Assembly: GCA_011390755.1 (NCBI GenBank)
Contig: JAABRU010000036.1
Span: forward strand, 1 to 49,309
DNA: 49,309 bases
Reading direction: 5' to 3'
Source: Desulfobacteraceae bacterium
GTDB taxonomy: Bacteria; Desulfobacterota; Desulfobacteria; Desulfobacterales; Desulfococcaceae
The notes beneath the pieces are model-generated. The model had not been told where the DNA came from. It worked only from the letters and a program-made list of their open reading frames with translations, and did no database searches. The position numbers and the translations under genes were made by a program. Every line of letters begins with the position of its first letter. Positions within the stretch are counted from its first letter, which is position 1. Below, in pieces: positions 28,059 to 37,043 of the stretch.

Positions 28059-28319
28059 GATGCGCTGATCTCCTTTACTTTATGGGATTGTGCCTGTTAA
28101 ACTGACAGACGGAATTCTGTCCGAACACTTATTAACAGAATTCCTTCCGAACTGACAGTGCGGAATTCCGGATAAACAGTAATATGCGGAAGTCATACCT
28201 GTTCTGTTCGCGCCGACATCCTCGCCCTATGTGTCAGAACTGATTTTATAAGCATCGAATTTTACAGCATCGGATTTAACTCTTTATTGGCATTAAATAA
28301 TTCAAAAATTATAAATATA
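28059..28319. other. Gene-free stretch upstream of integrase remnant
   Basis: Holds three GGAATTC-containing short repeats (28110-28165, e.g. GACGGAATTCTGTCCGAAC) but no gene. It is where attI would sit in an intact integron; I could not define a convincing attI or attC. Confidence 0.35.
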
Positions 28320-28478
28320 GTACTCCAATTTTGGTTTTTCCGGGCACAAAAACTGCTGTGTCCTGAAAACAGCACTTTTCTGACCTTTTTCAGCAGTTTT
28401 TCAGTCCGGAACGGTCATTTTCACAATCCGGACTGACAGCAAAAAGTATGCCGGGAAAAACCAAAACTGGATCAGTAT
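28320..28478. repeat. Inverted-repeat element (TTTTGGTTTTTCC arms)
   Basis: Arms TACTCCAATTTTGGTTTTTC-CGGGCA (28321-28346) and TGCC-GGGAAAAACCAAAACTGG-ATCAGTA (28449-28477), about 25 bp with few mismatches, enclose about 100 bp with further palindromes around CAGTTTTTCAGTCCGGA. Non-coding MITE-like element just downstream of the HsdR_N gene stop. Confidence 0.75.
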
Positions 28479-28480
28479 AA

Positions 28481-29329
28481 TTATTTTGATTCAATTTGCA
28501 ATATATCTGTCAATAAGGTCGCTTTTATTTCTCTGGCAGTCAGTCTGCATCCGAATTCCTCAGTCAGTGATTCGGCTATGGCAGTCAGTATTTCATCTTT
28601 CAAAAGAGTATTAACCAGATTGTCATATCTCAGAGCATCTATTTTAATCCAAAGATTTTCAAGAAGATTCTGCTTTTTCATGCCGTTTTTGGACAGCAGA
28701 TAAAAGTACTGGGCATCACGTACACGGCTAAGACCTTCCCGGATATCTATGGAATACATGGGGATATATTTTACTTTGTTCATTACAGTCACCCGGTACA
28801 ACTGCCAGACTGCCCCGTTTGTCAGCAGGGCCCATTTGATACCTGAATATGCGGCATAGGATGTTGCCTGGAATACCTGTTTGTCCCGCAGAGTCATACC
28901 GGCTTTTTTAGCTTCTATCACCATTACGTCTTTGCCCTCCACCGACATCACATAATCCGCTTTTTTCCCCTGTATTTTCTGCTCTGTTTTCATATCCTCT
29001 ATTGCATAGCCGAGAACATCCTGCAATATTTTATCCAATATCAGTCTGGTATTACTCTCATTTTCTTTATTCAATATAGCTGCGTTTATTGCAGGTAATA
29101 TCGGGGCAAGGTTGGGTTTTATCGCTTTTATCTCTTCCAGAATTTCGTCTTTTGCGGTCTTTGCATTCGTATTGTCTGTATGGCCGTTCACATTTATATC
29201 AACGTCCCTGTTCTCCGGGGCATAGGTGGCCGTAAATTCAGCACCGCAATACTTACAATTTATTTGTGTCAGAAAAGCATTATCCTCGACAGTAAATTTT
29301 TTATGGGTTTCGTTGCATTGGGTTCTCAA
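28481..29329 (-). CDS. Stand-alone HsdR_N-type nuclease domain protein with Zn ribbon
   Basis: 282 residues. N terminus with Cys pair INCKYCGAEF (possible zinc ribbon), a linker rich in Asn/Asp, then the type I restriction HsdR N-terminal fold: GKKADYVMSVEGKDVMVIEAKK contains the PD-(D/E)xK core D...E-x-K; ATSYAAYSGIKWALLTNGAVW follows. No helicase domain and no HsdM/HsdS nearby, so not a standard restriction system. Start is TTG 29329 with AAGGAGG 7 nt upstream. Function unknown; perhaps nucleic-acid cleavage or defence. Next to the integrase remnant. Confidence 0.8.
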   Translation of the reverse strand: MRTQCNETHKKFTVEDNAFLTQINCKYCGAEFTATYAPENRDVDINVNGHTDNTNAKTAKDEILEEIKAIKPNLAPILPAINAAILNKENESNTRLILDKILQDVLGYAIEDMKTEQKIQGKKADYVMSVEGKDVMVIEAKKAGMTLRDKQVFQATSYAAYSGIKWALLTNGAVWQLYRVTVMNKVKYIPMYSIDIREGLSRVRDAQYFYLLSKNGMKKQNLLENLWIKIDALRYDNLVNTLLKDEILTAIAESLTEEFGCRLTAREIKATLLTDILQIESK

Positions 29330-29567
29330 AGGCCTGCCTCCTTAATGAATTTAGAAAATCTGACGCAGAGCTAATCGGCTTGTGGGGTGCAGCAACCGCA
29401 GGGAGCGGAACCCCAACCAAAAGCCCGCCTGATTGCCGGGTTCAGGTAAGCCGCTATGCGGCACTTCCCCCTGTTTTCCTTCCGCATTTCATCAAATTCT
29501 TCATGATTTATAATATATATGCCATAATACGTCCCGGTTTTCAACCATAAAAAAATAAATATATTAT
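29330..29567. other. Gene-free stretch
   Basis: Contains GTGGGGT...ACCCCAAC and GCCGCTATGCGGC small hairpins and AT-rich DNA near 29500-29567. No reading frame with family resemblance. Confidence 0.35.
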
Positions 29568-29710
29568 CAGCAGATCGAAAAGTTTTCCCCGGATACGGTT
29601 TTACGGCTGTCCCGGAGTGCAGAAACTGTATTTTTGCACCGCCGCATCTCCCGGTTGCCCCATGCAGAAATACAGTTTTTGCACTCCTCCGGAAACTTTC
29701 CGATCTGCTG
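29568..29710. repeat. ~145-bp hairpin element, copy 1
   Basis: Arms CAGCAGATCGAAAAGTTTTC and GGAAACTTTCCGATCTGCTG; inner stem GGAGTGCAGAAACTGTATTT / TACAGTTTTTGCACTCC. Same family as 34449, 38597, 44487 and 45739. The following 50 bp (29711-29760) are also shared with copy 3. Confidence 0.85.
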
Positions 29711-29838
29711 TCTGCTGCTGAGATGAACCGGGGGAATTATTTTTTTCTGAGTCCCTAAGTATCGGTATAGAAGGTGTTTGAAAAGTAAAACCGGTGTACC
29801 GTCAGGGTTAAAATAACGGGTATCCGGAACAATCTGCT

Positions 29839-29890
29839 TAGGTGATTTTCGAATATGAATGTACCGTCTCTGAAGGAGTCACAGACGGAA
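29839..29890. repeat. Dispersed repeat TCTCTGAAGGAGTCACAGACGG
   Basis: GGTGATTTTCGAATATGAATG followed by TACCGTCTCTGAAGGAGTCA recurs with few changes at 34739-34795. It contains a small GTCTC...GAGTC type palindrome. Function unknown. Confidence 0.6.
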
Positions 29891-29979
29891 ACCTGAACTG
29901 AACGATTCTCAGACCTGAAAATGATTTCCGGCCGGAAATATCAGGGGGGGGGCAGCGGTTCCCGTCTTTTCAACGGAGA

Positions 29980-31344
29980 TTATCCCCGGAATCCGCCTTC
30001 GGCCACTTTGGAAACCACATAGCGGTATTTTCCGGAGGCATCTCTGGGAATTTCATCCTGCATTTCAATCTGCACCCGGACTTCATCCCCCATGCGTTTT
30101 TTGAAACCGGCAACAATCCGCCCGTCCCCGTTTTCCGGATAGAGATTTTCATGAATTTTCAGTAAAACAGTGATATCGTCTTTGTCGTTTTGTATAATTT
30201 TGAATTCATCCACGCCTTCAATATCCCGCACAACATAGATAATGGAAAGGGCGTGCTGCCATCTGCCGTCCGGTGTGACAATAAAATCCGTTGTTCTTCC
30301 CCGGATATTCTGCATGGTTCCCAGCCTCCGGCCGCATTTGCATTTTCCTTCTCCGGCCTGGGCCACATCACCGGTGCGGTAGCGGATAAAGGGCATCCCC
30401 CAGGTATCCAGATGGGTAATCACAATTTCTCCGTCCTCCCCCAAAGCTGCGGGTTTTCCCTCTTTGAGAAATTCGATTACATAATTGGGATCCATGATAT
30501 GATAGTTTCCCTCCCGGCATTCATGACTGATAAATCCGCCTTCCCGGCTGCCATAGGAATCAACAACCGGTTTATTGCCGAAAAAAGCCCCGATACTTTC
30601 CCGCTGGTGATCATAAAGTACTTCGGCAGCGCTGAAGATCACCTCCACCCCGATATCATCCAGCCGGAAATTCTGTGCGGTGGCCATCCGGCAGAACAAG
30701 GCAATGGTACTGGGATAACCGAAAACACTTTTGGGTCTGAATTTCCGAAACTGTTCCACAATACCGGGAATCTGCTGCGGAGAAATTTCAAAAGCGCTGA
30801 TAAGCAGATCATTGACCAGGGCATCCCGCATATCCTTCATTTTGTCCTGTTTGGTGATTTCCAGAGGAGAACCCCATAAATACAGCTCTTTATCTCCGAT
30901 ATCCGCGCCCCACCAGCGGTGGGTCATGGCACGGGCCGCCAGGTCATATGCCTGTCTGCGTCTGTCATAATAAAAAACCAGGGGTTCCCCCGAAGAACCG
31001 CCGGTATTATAACGGGTCAGACCGCCGGGAGAATCCTTCCACTGCATCTGCGCAAGATTCTGACGGATTTCCGCTTTGCCGAGAAGCGGAATTTTTCTGA
31101 AATCATCATAATCCCGCATCTGTTCCGGATCAAATCCGGCCTGGGAAAATCTTTCCCGGTAAAAGGGAATATGCTGTTTCGCATGACGCAGAAGCTCCTT
31201 CAGTTTCCGGAAACGAAGTTCCTCCAGCTCGTCCGGTGAGGCCCACTGCAGTGTCTCCAGTTCTTTCAGATAAGGATAGGTGTTTCTTCCCAGCATTTTT
31301 TCATGCAGGGGAAATATCACATGCTTTACCAGTTTTTCATGCAT
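29980..31344 (-). CDS. PaaK/CapK-family adenylate-forming ligase
   Basis: 454 residues from ATG 31344, preceded by AAGGAAGAG. Members activate carboxylates as adenylates; those in polysaccharide loci (CapK) have unknown substrates. Motifs: P-loop-like YNTGGSSGEPLVFYYD, SYGSREGGF, MPFIRYRTGDVAQ, and a C-terminal Lys in IPRDASGKYRYVVS. A CKCGRR cysteine pair is typical of phenylacetate-CoA ligase relatives. An upstream in-frame ATG at 31383 is less likely. Lies 43 nt behind asnB, apparently in one operon. Confidence 0.88.
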   Translation of the reverse strand: MHEKLVKHVIFPLHEKMLGRNTYPYLKELETLQWASPDELEELRFRKLKELLRHAKQHIPFYRERFSQAGFDPEQMRDYDDFRKIPLLGKAEIRQNLAQMQWKDSPGGLTRYNTGGSSGEPLVFYYDRRRQAYDLAARAMTHRWWGADIGDKELYLWGSPLEITKQDKMKDMRDALVNDLLISAFEISPQQIPGIVEQFRKFRPKSVFGYPSTIALFCRMATAQNFRLDDIGVEVIFSAAEVLYDHQRESIGAFFGNKPVVDSYGSREGGFISHECREGNYHIMDPNYVIEFLKEGKPAALGEDGEIVITHLDTWGMPFIRYRTGDVAQAGEGKCKCGRRLGTMQNIRGRTTDFIVTPDGRWQHALSIIYVVRDIEGVDEFKIIQNDKDDITVLLKIHENLYPENGDGRIVAGFKKRMGDEVRVQIEMQDEIPRDASGKYRYVVSKVAEGGFRG

Positions 31345-31387
31345 GACTCTTCCTTTCACATGCTCAGGTGCAATGGGGACCATACGC

Positions 31388-33286
31388 TCATATTTTTTTC
31401 ATGAACTGTTTCTGCCACAGACCGAACATCATCAGTCCCCATAAAGGGGCTGCATAATCCTGCAGCCCCCTCTGATGCTTTTCCCACAGTGTTTTTATAT
31501 AGCCTGTATGAAAATAATCGGACAGGCAGGAGTCGGAGGAAAAAAGGGCATCTGCTGCAAAATCTTTCAGTTCTCCCCGCATCCAGGCGGCCAGGGGAAT
31601 GCTGAAACCCTGTTTTTTCCGGTAAAGAATATCTGCCGGAAGCCTTTTTTCATTCATTTTTTTAAAAATATATTTGGACTGCCTGCCCTTCAGTTTCAGG
31701 TCGGACGGGAGCCGCCCCGCAAACTCCATCAGTTTGTGATCCAGAATGGGAGAGCGGACTTCCAGGGAGTGGGCCATGCTCATACGGTCCACTTTTACCA
31801 GAATATCTTCGGTCATATACGTTTTGATATCCGCATACTGTGCTCTTGTTACCGTATCCGGATTCCGGTTTTGCCGAAAATGTTTTCCCAGCACTTCAAA
31901 TGTATCAAAATCTTTTGTTTCTGCTGCCAGCCCGGGGCGGTATAACCGGGTTTTCATTTCCGGAAGAAAATAAAAGGACATGGCCCGGAAATATGATTCC
32001 TCAAAAGATCCGGCCAGGCTGTGCAGAAAATTTTTCAGTCGCAGGGGGCGGGGCAGTCTGTCTATCTTCGGATAGAACCGGGCCAGGGGAGCCAGCAGAT
32101 TCTCACGCAGAAAAACAGGGAGTCTGTCCCGGATTTCCGCCTCCTTCTTTGTCATATAATAACGGTTGATATATCCGGCAAAATTTTCATCTCCTCCGTC
32201 GCCGGATACTGCCACCGTTACTTTTTTGCGGGCCATCTGTGAAACATAATAGGTGGGAATTGCGGATGCATCGGCAAAGGGTTCATCCAGATGCCATACA
32301 ATTTTTTCCAGCACCTCCAATGCATCGGGCTGCACAAGAAATTCCGTATGCTCGGTTCCGTATTGCTCTGCCACCATGCGCGCGTAGGTCAGCTCATTGA
32401 ATTTTTTTTCCGAAAATCCGATGGAGGCCGTTTTCACAGCTTCATCTCCCATCAGCAGGGCCATTGCGGCAACCACGGCACCGGAATCCACCCCGCCGCT
32501 TAAAAAAGCACCCAGCGGCACGTCACTGATAAGGCGCAGTTTTACGCATTCATCAAATATTTCCCTGAGTTCTTCCGCAAGGGATTCTTCACTGCGCCCT
32601 GCCGCGGATCCGTTCATATCCAGTTCCCAATAGGGATGAATCCGGAATCTGCCCGGGGTGCATACCGCCATATGGGCCGGCGGCAGTTTGCGCACATCTT
32701 TGAATATGCTCATGGGGGAAGGCACATAACCGAAACTGAGATAGGCATCCAGCGCGTGAAAATCCGTTTCTTTCGGTATTTCCGGAATCGTCAGCAGGGA
32801 TTTGAGTTCTGATGCGAAAAAGAGATGGCTGTTGCGATAAGAATAATACAGGGGCTTTTTGCCGACCCTGTCGCGCAGCAGAATCAGTTTTTCCTGTTTT
32901 TCATCCCACAGGGCAATGGCAAACATGCCCCGCAGTTTTTCCGCGAAAGCTTCCCCCCATTCCTCATACGCGTAAATAATGCTTTCCGTATCGCTCCGTG
33001 TGCGGAAACGGTAGCCTTTTCCTTCCAGTTCTTTTTTTATTTCCAGAAAGTTGTATATTTCTCCGTTAAATACAAGCTGCACAGAACCGTCTGTGTTGGC
33101 CATGGGCTGTGTGCCCGATTCCAGATCAATAATGCTCAGCCGCCGGTGCCCGAGGCCGATATGTCCTTTGACATAAATGCCTTCTCCGTCGGGCCCCCGG
33201 TGGGACATTATCCGGTTCATCCGGACAATATCACTTTGTTCCACCGGTTTTTTGTCTGTATTGAATATTCCGCAGATTCCGCACAT
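31388..33286 (-). CDS. asnB: Asparagine synthase (glutamine-hydrolysing)
   Basis: 632 residues. N-terminal class II amidotransferase starting MCGICGIFN; Cys2 becomes the nucleophile after Met removal, which fixes the start at 33286. SHRGPDGEG and GHRRLSIIDLESGTQPM follow. C-terminal synthetase with the ATP PP-loop SGGVDSGAVVA. Such enzymes in polysaccharide clusters often amidate sugars or peptides in place of making free asparagine; the neighbouring CapK-like ligase and SGNH protein suggest this here (inference). Confidence 0.9.
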   Translation of the reverse strand: MCGICGIFNTDKKPVEQSDIVRMNRIMSHRGPDGEGIYVKGHIGLGHRRLSIIDLESGTQPMANTDGSVQLVFNGEIYNFLEIKKELEGKGYRFRTRSDTESIIYAYEEWGEAFAEKLRGMFAIALWDEKQEKLILLRDRVGKKPLYYSYRNSHLFFASELKSLLTIPEIPKETDFHALDAYLSFGYVPSPMSIFKDVRKLPPAHMAVCTPGRFRIHPYWELDMNGSAAGRSEESLAEELREIFDECVKLRLISDVPLGAFLSGGVDSGAVVAAMALLMGDEAVKTASIGFSEKKFNELTYARMVAEQYGTEHTEFLVQPDALEVLEKIVWHLDEPFADASAIPTYYVSQMARKKVTVAVSGDGGDENFAGYINRYYMTKKEAEIRDRLPVFLRENLLAPLARFYPKIDRLPRPLRLKNFLHSLAGSFEESYFRAMSFYFLPEMKTRLYRPGLAAETKDFDTFEVLGKHFRQNRNPDTVTRAQYADIKTYMTEDILVKVDRMSMAHSLEVRSPILDHKLMEFAGRLPSDLKLKGRQSKYIFKKMNEKRLPADILYRKKQGFSIPLAAWMRGELKDFAADALFSSDSCLSDYFHTGYIKTLWEKHQRGLQDYAAPLWGLMMFGLWQKQFMKKI

Positions 33287-33496
33287 GGTCAGATTCCTGT
33301 TTTCATAACCTGCTGCACTCAGGATTTCACTGAAGAGGCATTTCATCATTCCGCGGCGGCGGAAGAATGCCGGTTTTCCGGTTCCCTGAAACCCCTTATT
33401 CAAACCCTGACAGCGTAACAGGTAAACGTTCAGAAGTTTTTTGGTATAAAGTTCCCAAACTTCGGAAGTCTTTATAAAAGATGAATGGCTGAAATC

Positions 33497-34315
33497 CTAA
33501 TGATTGTATGATTTTCTGAAAATGCTGTCCAGTTCTTTTTCCAGAAAAGAGGTCAGGAATGTATATCCCGCAAGATTCAGATGCTCTCCGTCCGTCACAG
33601 CGTATTTTTGTATCAGTTCTCTGTTTTCATCGGAAAGCACTTTATGGAAATCAATAAAAGCAAGCTGCTTTTCCCGGCAGTAGTCCCGCAGCAGATTGTT
33701 AAACTGCTCAATGGCTGCATTTTCCTCTTTTTTGAATTTTGACGAATATTCTATCTTTTGGGTATGGGGAAGCAGAAAACGGGGACGCACCGGCGGCAGA
33801 CTGCTCAGGATCGGCAGGATACTGTTTGTCTGCGCAAGTGCGACAGTGTCCTGAATCACCTCGAAATTTCCCTGCACCATGGGCGAGGGATCTTTGCCCT
33901 GCCGCACCGCCGTGACAATATTGCAGAATCCGGCATTGATCAGTACAAAATCCGCTCCGGCACGGATTACCGTATCATGAAAACGTTGCCGGGTAAGGCT
34001 GATACTTTCCTCCACACCGGATTTGTTTACAATATGGTGGGAAAAATCTTTTGGGAAAAACCAGTAACGCGGCAGATTACCGCCGATAAAAACACCTGTG
34101 TTCGGGAGGCCGGCCGCGCGGATATCCCCGGAAGCCACAAGCCGGAGTCCCTCATTGGGAAAAGATGTGTCAATATGGCGGATAAATTGGCGGTAATGGA
34201 TAAGTTTGTCTGCCATGAAAAGGGCAAGGATATTGCATCCGAGGGAAAGGGCAAAAAGAAAAGGCAGTATTTTTTGAAAGCGTTTTTTCAATATGAATTC
34301 CTCTGATGAAAGCAT
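33497..34315 (-). CDS. SGNH-hydrolase-like membrane-anchored protein
   Basis: 272 residues from ATG 34315; no clear ribosome site, and ATGs at 34324 and 34426 are possible. N-terminal signal anchor (ILPFLFALSLGCNILALFMA). The rest has SGNH layout: block III LINAGFCN with Gly/Asn, and block V DGEHLNLAGY with Asp and His. Block I reads VFIGGNLPRYW, with no obvious Ser where the nucleophile is expected, so it may be inactive or use another residue. Faces the periplasm; related proteins acetylate or deacetylate polysaccharides. Position beside asnB and a CapK-like gene supports that. Confidence 0.7.
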   Translation of the reverse strand: MLSSEEFILKKRFQKILPFLFALSLGCNILALFMADKLIHYRQFIRHIDTSFPNEGLRLVASGDIRAAGLPNTGVFIGGNLPRYWFFPKDFSHHIVNKSGVEESISLTRQRFHDTVIRAGADFVLINAGFCNIVTAVRQGKDPSPMVQGNFEVIQDTVALAQTNSILPILSSLPPVRPRFLLPHTQKIEYSSKFKKEENAAIEQFNNLLRDYCREKQLAFIDFHKVLSDENRELIQKYAVTDGEHLNLAGYTFLTSFLEKELDSIFRKSYNH

Positions 34316-34448
34316 GAACAGCATTTGGGTGATATACCCAGCAACAGAAAATTTCTTCTCCCGGAGAGAGATAAGAAACATTTGCCGTTGCTGAAAATCG
34401 TTACCATATACATACATGCAGGTCAATCTATTAATTATGGTGCAGATT

Positions 34449-34591
34449 CAGCAGATCGAAAAGTTTCCCCCGGATACGGTTTTACGGCTGTCCCGGAGTG
34501 CAAAAATTATATTTTTGCAAGGCAGCAGCTCCCCGCTGACCCATGCAGAAATACAGTTTCTGCACTCCTCCGGAAACTTTCCAATCTACTG
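34449..34591. repeat. ~145-bp hairpin element, copy 2
   Basis: Arms CAGCAGATCGAAAAGTTTCC and GGAAACTTTCCAATCTACTG; inner stem GGAGTGCAAAAATTATATTT / ATACAGTTTCTGCACTCC. Shares CCCGGATACGGTTTTACGG with copy 1. Confidence 0.85.
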
Positions 34592-34671
34592 AGATTCGGG
34601 ATATGAGCGGTGGTGATGTGTATTTGTGTGTATCTGAGCGTGCATTTGAAAAGTTTTTCATTTATGTTTTC

Positions 34672-34795
34672 CCCCTTTTGCACAGGGGGAAAAGCTGCTG
34701 ACCCAGAGAATACTTTTTCCGGTAGTGGTCCAAATCAGCTGAGGCGATTTCCAAATATGAATGTAGCGTCTCTGAAGGAGTCACAGACGGAAAGT
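34672..34795. repeat. G/C-run palindrome and dispersed repeat
   Basis: CCCCCTTTTGCACAGGGGG (near 34672-34690) repeats the palindrome of 1759 and 6575. At 34739-34795 lies the second copy of the repeat described at 29839-29890. No gene in the interval 34316-34892. Confidence 0.55.
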
Positions 34796-34892
34796 CTGTG
34801 ACCGGACTGTCATTTTCCGGACACTGCCAGGCTTTCAGTTCGGCACTCCTCCGGTATCATCTTTTCCGGAAATCACCTTATCAAAGCCCCGT

Positions 34893-35993
34893 TCATTCCA
34901 AAAACGGAGCTGTCTGCCCGATGCTTCCGTATTCCTTTTTCAGTTCCCCGTAAACGGGTTTTCCCAGCAGGAAAGTGTATATCTCATCGGCTTTGGCTTC
35001 CGGGTTCAGGTCTGCAAATTTTTCCGGATACAGGATTTTCCCGATGGCATACGCGTCAGCCAGGGCCGTGCCGATATTGGTGGTATAGGAATTAAAGGGC
35101 AGCAGGGTGTAGATGCGCCGGTTCTGAAATGCCCTGAGAGCCTGATAATATTCCGGTTTTTTCCGGAAATCCGCTGTGACCAGGGCCAGGCCGCCGCCGT
35201 CTATAAAAATCACATCCGGATTCAGTCTCAGCAGGCTTTCCTTGTCGGCAAATACATGACTGCCGATGCGGGATTTGATCTGCTCGGCCAGGTTGCGGGA
35301 GTGTGTCCATTGCAGGGGAATATAACTGACTTCCGTGCTTTCAATGCCGTGTGCGCCCCGGTGACCGATACCGCCCACATATACGCCCGGTTTTTTATCT
35401 GCGGGGATATTGCCGGTGCGGATTTTCAGGTCTGCGCGCAGGGATTCAATATATTCCGTCACATCATGGGCCCGTTTTTCTTTGTGCAGCACTTTTCCCG
35501 CGATTTTCAGGGCCTGATACACGGCCTCATCAAAGGTGGCAAAGGCCCCGTAACTGAGAACAGCAACAGGGATTCCCAAAGTCTGCTGCACTTCATCGGC
35601 CAGGGCCGCATCCATATAGCTGATGAAGATCACCCGGGGACTGACCGTGAGAATGGCTTCCATGTCCGGTTTTTTATTGATTCCCGCGGGACCGCCCGGG
35701 CCGATGCGGGGCAGATTCTCCAGTTTATGCCGGGCGGCCATCCAGTAGGGGCGGCCGCGGGGATTCCGTTTTTCCATGTCTTCCACACCGGCCACTTTGT
35801 CTTCGGCCTGAAGATAGACAATCAGACGCAGCGCGCCCGGGCCGATGCAGGCGATTTTTTCCGGATTACAGGGTACGGTTATATCGCGTCCGGCCATATC
35901 TCTAATGCGTATGCTTTCTCCGGCAGACAGGGACAGAACCGGGGATAGGCACAGCAGGCAGAAGGTGACGATTGCTGTATATTTTTTTTTCAT
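34893..35993 (-). CDS. Iron-chelate/cobalamin-type ABC transporter binding protein
   Basis: 366 residues with a signal peptide (MKKKYTAIVTFCLLCLSPVLSL cut here to its first part, cleavage near SLSA). PF01497-type fold: RDMAGRDITVPCNPEKIACI at the start, VIFISYMDAALADEV, and NPDVIFIDGGG in the second lobe. Captures a metal chelate in the periplasm and feeds the permease and ATPase encoded upstream (36294-38113). Ligand not decided by sequence; iron-siderophore, heme and cobalamin are all possible. Separated from the ATPase by 300 nt, so possibly with its own promoter. Confidence 0.87.
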   Translation of the reverse strand: MKKKYTAIVTFCLLCLSPVLSLSAGESIRIRDMAGRDITVPCNPEKIACIGPGALRLIVYLQAEDKVAGVEDMEKRNPRGRPYWMAARHKLENLPRIGPGGPAGINKKPDMEAILTVSPRVIFISYMDAALADEVQQTLGIPVAVLSYGAFATFDEAVYQALKIAGKVLHKEKRAHDVTEYIESLRADLKIRTGNIPADKKPGVYVGGIGHRGAHGIESTEVSYIPLQWTHSRNLAEQIKSRIGSHVFADKESLLRLNPDVIFIDGGGLALVTADFRKKPEYYQALRAFQNRRIYTLLPFNSYTTNIGTALADAYAIGKILYPEKFADLNPEAKADEIYTFLLGKPVYGELKKEYGSIGQTAPFLE

Positions 35994-36003
35994 GAGTATT
36001 AGA

Positions 36004-36293
36004 TCCTTAATTGTTTAGTCCTGTTGCCGTTTCCTTAAGGAATGCATCCGAAATAAGTTGCTCATTTCATCCTGCGGATCCCCTGAAAAACGGATCTGCC
36101 GATTTCCGGCAGCGGGTCAGATCCGCTGATCTGTCATTAAGAAACAGAATCCTCCCTGCGGTAAAACACAGAGGACACAGAGAAGACACAGAGGGTCAGG
36201 GGATGATTGACTTAAGACGGAAAGAATCTGTCCGGAGTCCCGAACGTTCGGCTGATCTCACGTCGAAGCCTGAAAGTGTGGCACTCCGGAACA
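36004..36293. other. Gap between binding protein and ATPase genes
   Basis: Contains an ACACAGAGGACACAGAGAAG direct repeat region (36167-36195) and no gene. A promoter for the binding-protein gene could lie here; none was identified. Confidence 0.3.
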
Positions 36294-37043
36294 CTATAGC
36301 GGCAGTACCACGGTCTGCCCCTTTACCTTTTCCAGTATCACATCCACTCCGTAAACCTCCCGGATAATCTCCGCGCTCAGTTCCTCTTTTCCCACCAGGG
36401 AATGCACCCGGTGATGGTACAAAAAAAGAAAGGTATCGGCAAAACGCAGGGCCAGGTTCAGGTCATGGATTGTAATGATGGCAGACAGTCCCTGCTCCCG
36501 CACGACAGAACGGATCAGTTTCATGACTTCCATCTGGTTTTTCATATCCAGATTGCTGGTGGGTTCGTCCAGCAGCAGAATTTTGGGGGACTGGGCCAGC
36601 GCGCGGGCAATCATGACTTTCTGCAGTTCCCCGCCGCTGAGTTCGTTCAGGGATTTCAGGCCCAGATGCGTCAGCTCCATCCGTTTCAGGATGTTTTCCA
36701 CAATTTCATAATCCGCATCGGAAACCGTCCATCCCATATGGGGTTTTCTGCCCAGCAGGACCGATTCATACACACTCAGACGGGTTTCCCGGTGCCGTTG
36801 GGGCACATAGCCCACACGCCGGGCCACATCTTTGGGACTCATGGACAGCAGATTCTCTTTTTCCAGCAGTACGGTTCCGCTTTCGGGTTTCAGGATACGG
36901 TTGAGGCATTTGAGCAGGGTGGATTTGCCTGCACCGTTGACCCCCAGAATGCCTAAAACCCGGCCTTTTTCCAGATGAAAAGCAATGGCCTCCAGTACCG
37001 CCTGACTGTGATAGGAAAACGTGATGTCCGAAACTTCCAGCAT
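36294..37043 (-). CDS. FecE/BtuD-type ABC transporter ATPase
   Basis: 249 residues. Walker A GVNGAGKSTLL near 36-46, signature LSGGELQKVMIARAL, Walker B ILLLDEPTSNLD, and switch His in TIHDLNLALRFAD. Powers uptake of a metal chelate. Start ATG overlaps the last base of the permease stop, so it is coupled. Confidence 0.94.
   Translation of the reverse strand: MLEVSDITFSYHSQAVLEAIAFHLEKGRVLGILGVNGAGKSTLLKCLNRILKPESGTVLLEKENLLSMSPKDVARRVGYVPQRHRETRLSVYESVLLGRKPHMGWTVSDADYEIVENILKRMELTHLGLKSLNELSGGELQKVMIARALAQSPKILLLDEPTSNLDMKNQMEVMKLIRSVVREQGLSAIITIHDLNLALRFADTFLFLYHHRVHSLVGKEELSAEIIREVYGVDVILEKVKGQTVVLPL

Noticed and set aside
28059..28480. attI/attC sites beside the integrase remnant
   Set aside because: Single matches to GTTRRRY (28097) and RYYYAAC (28274) exist, but without the paired, foldable arrangement.
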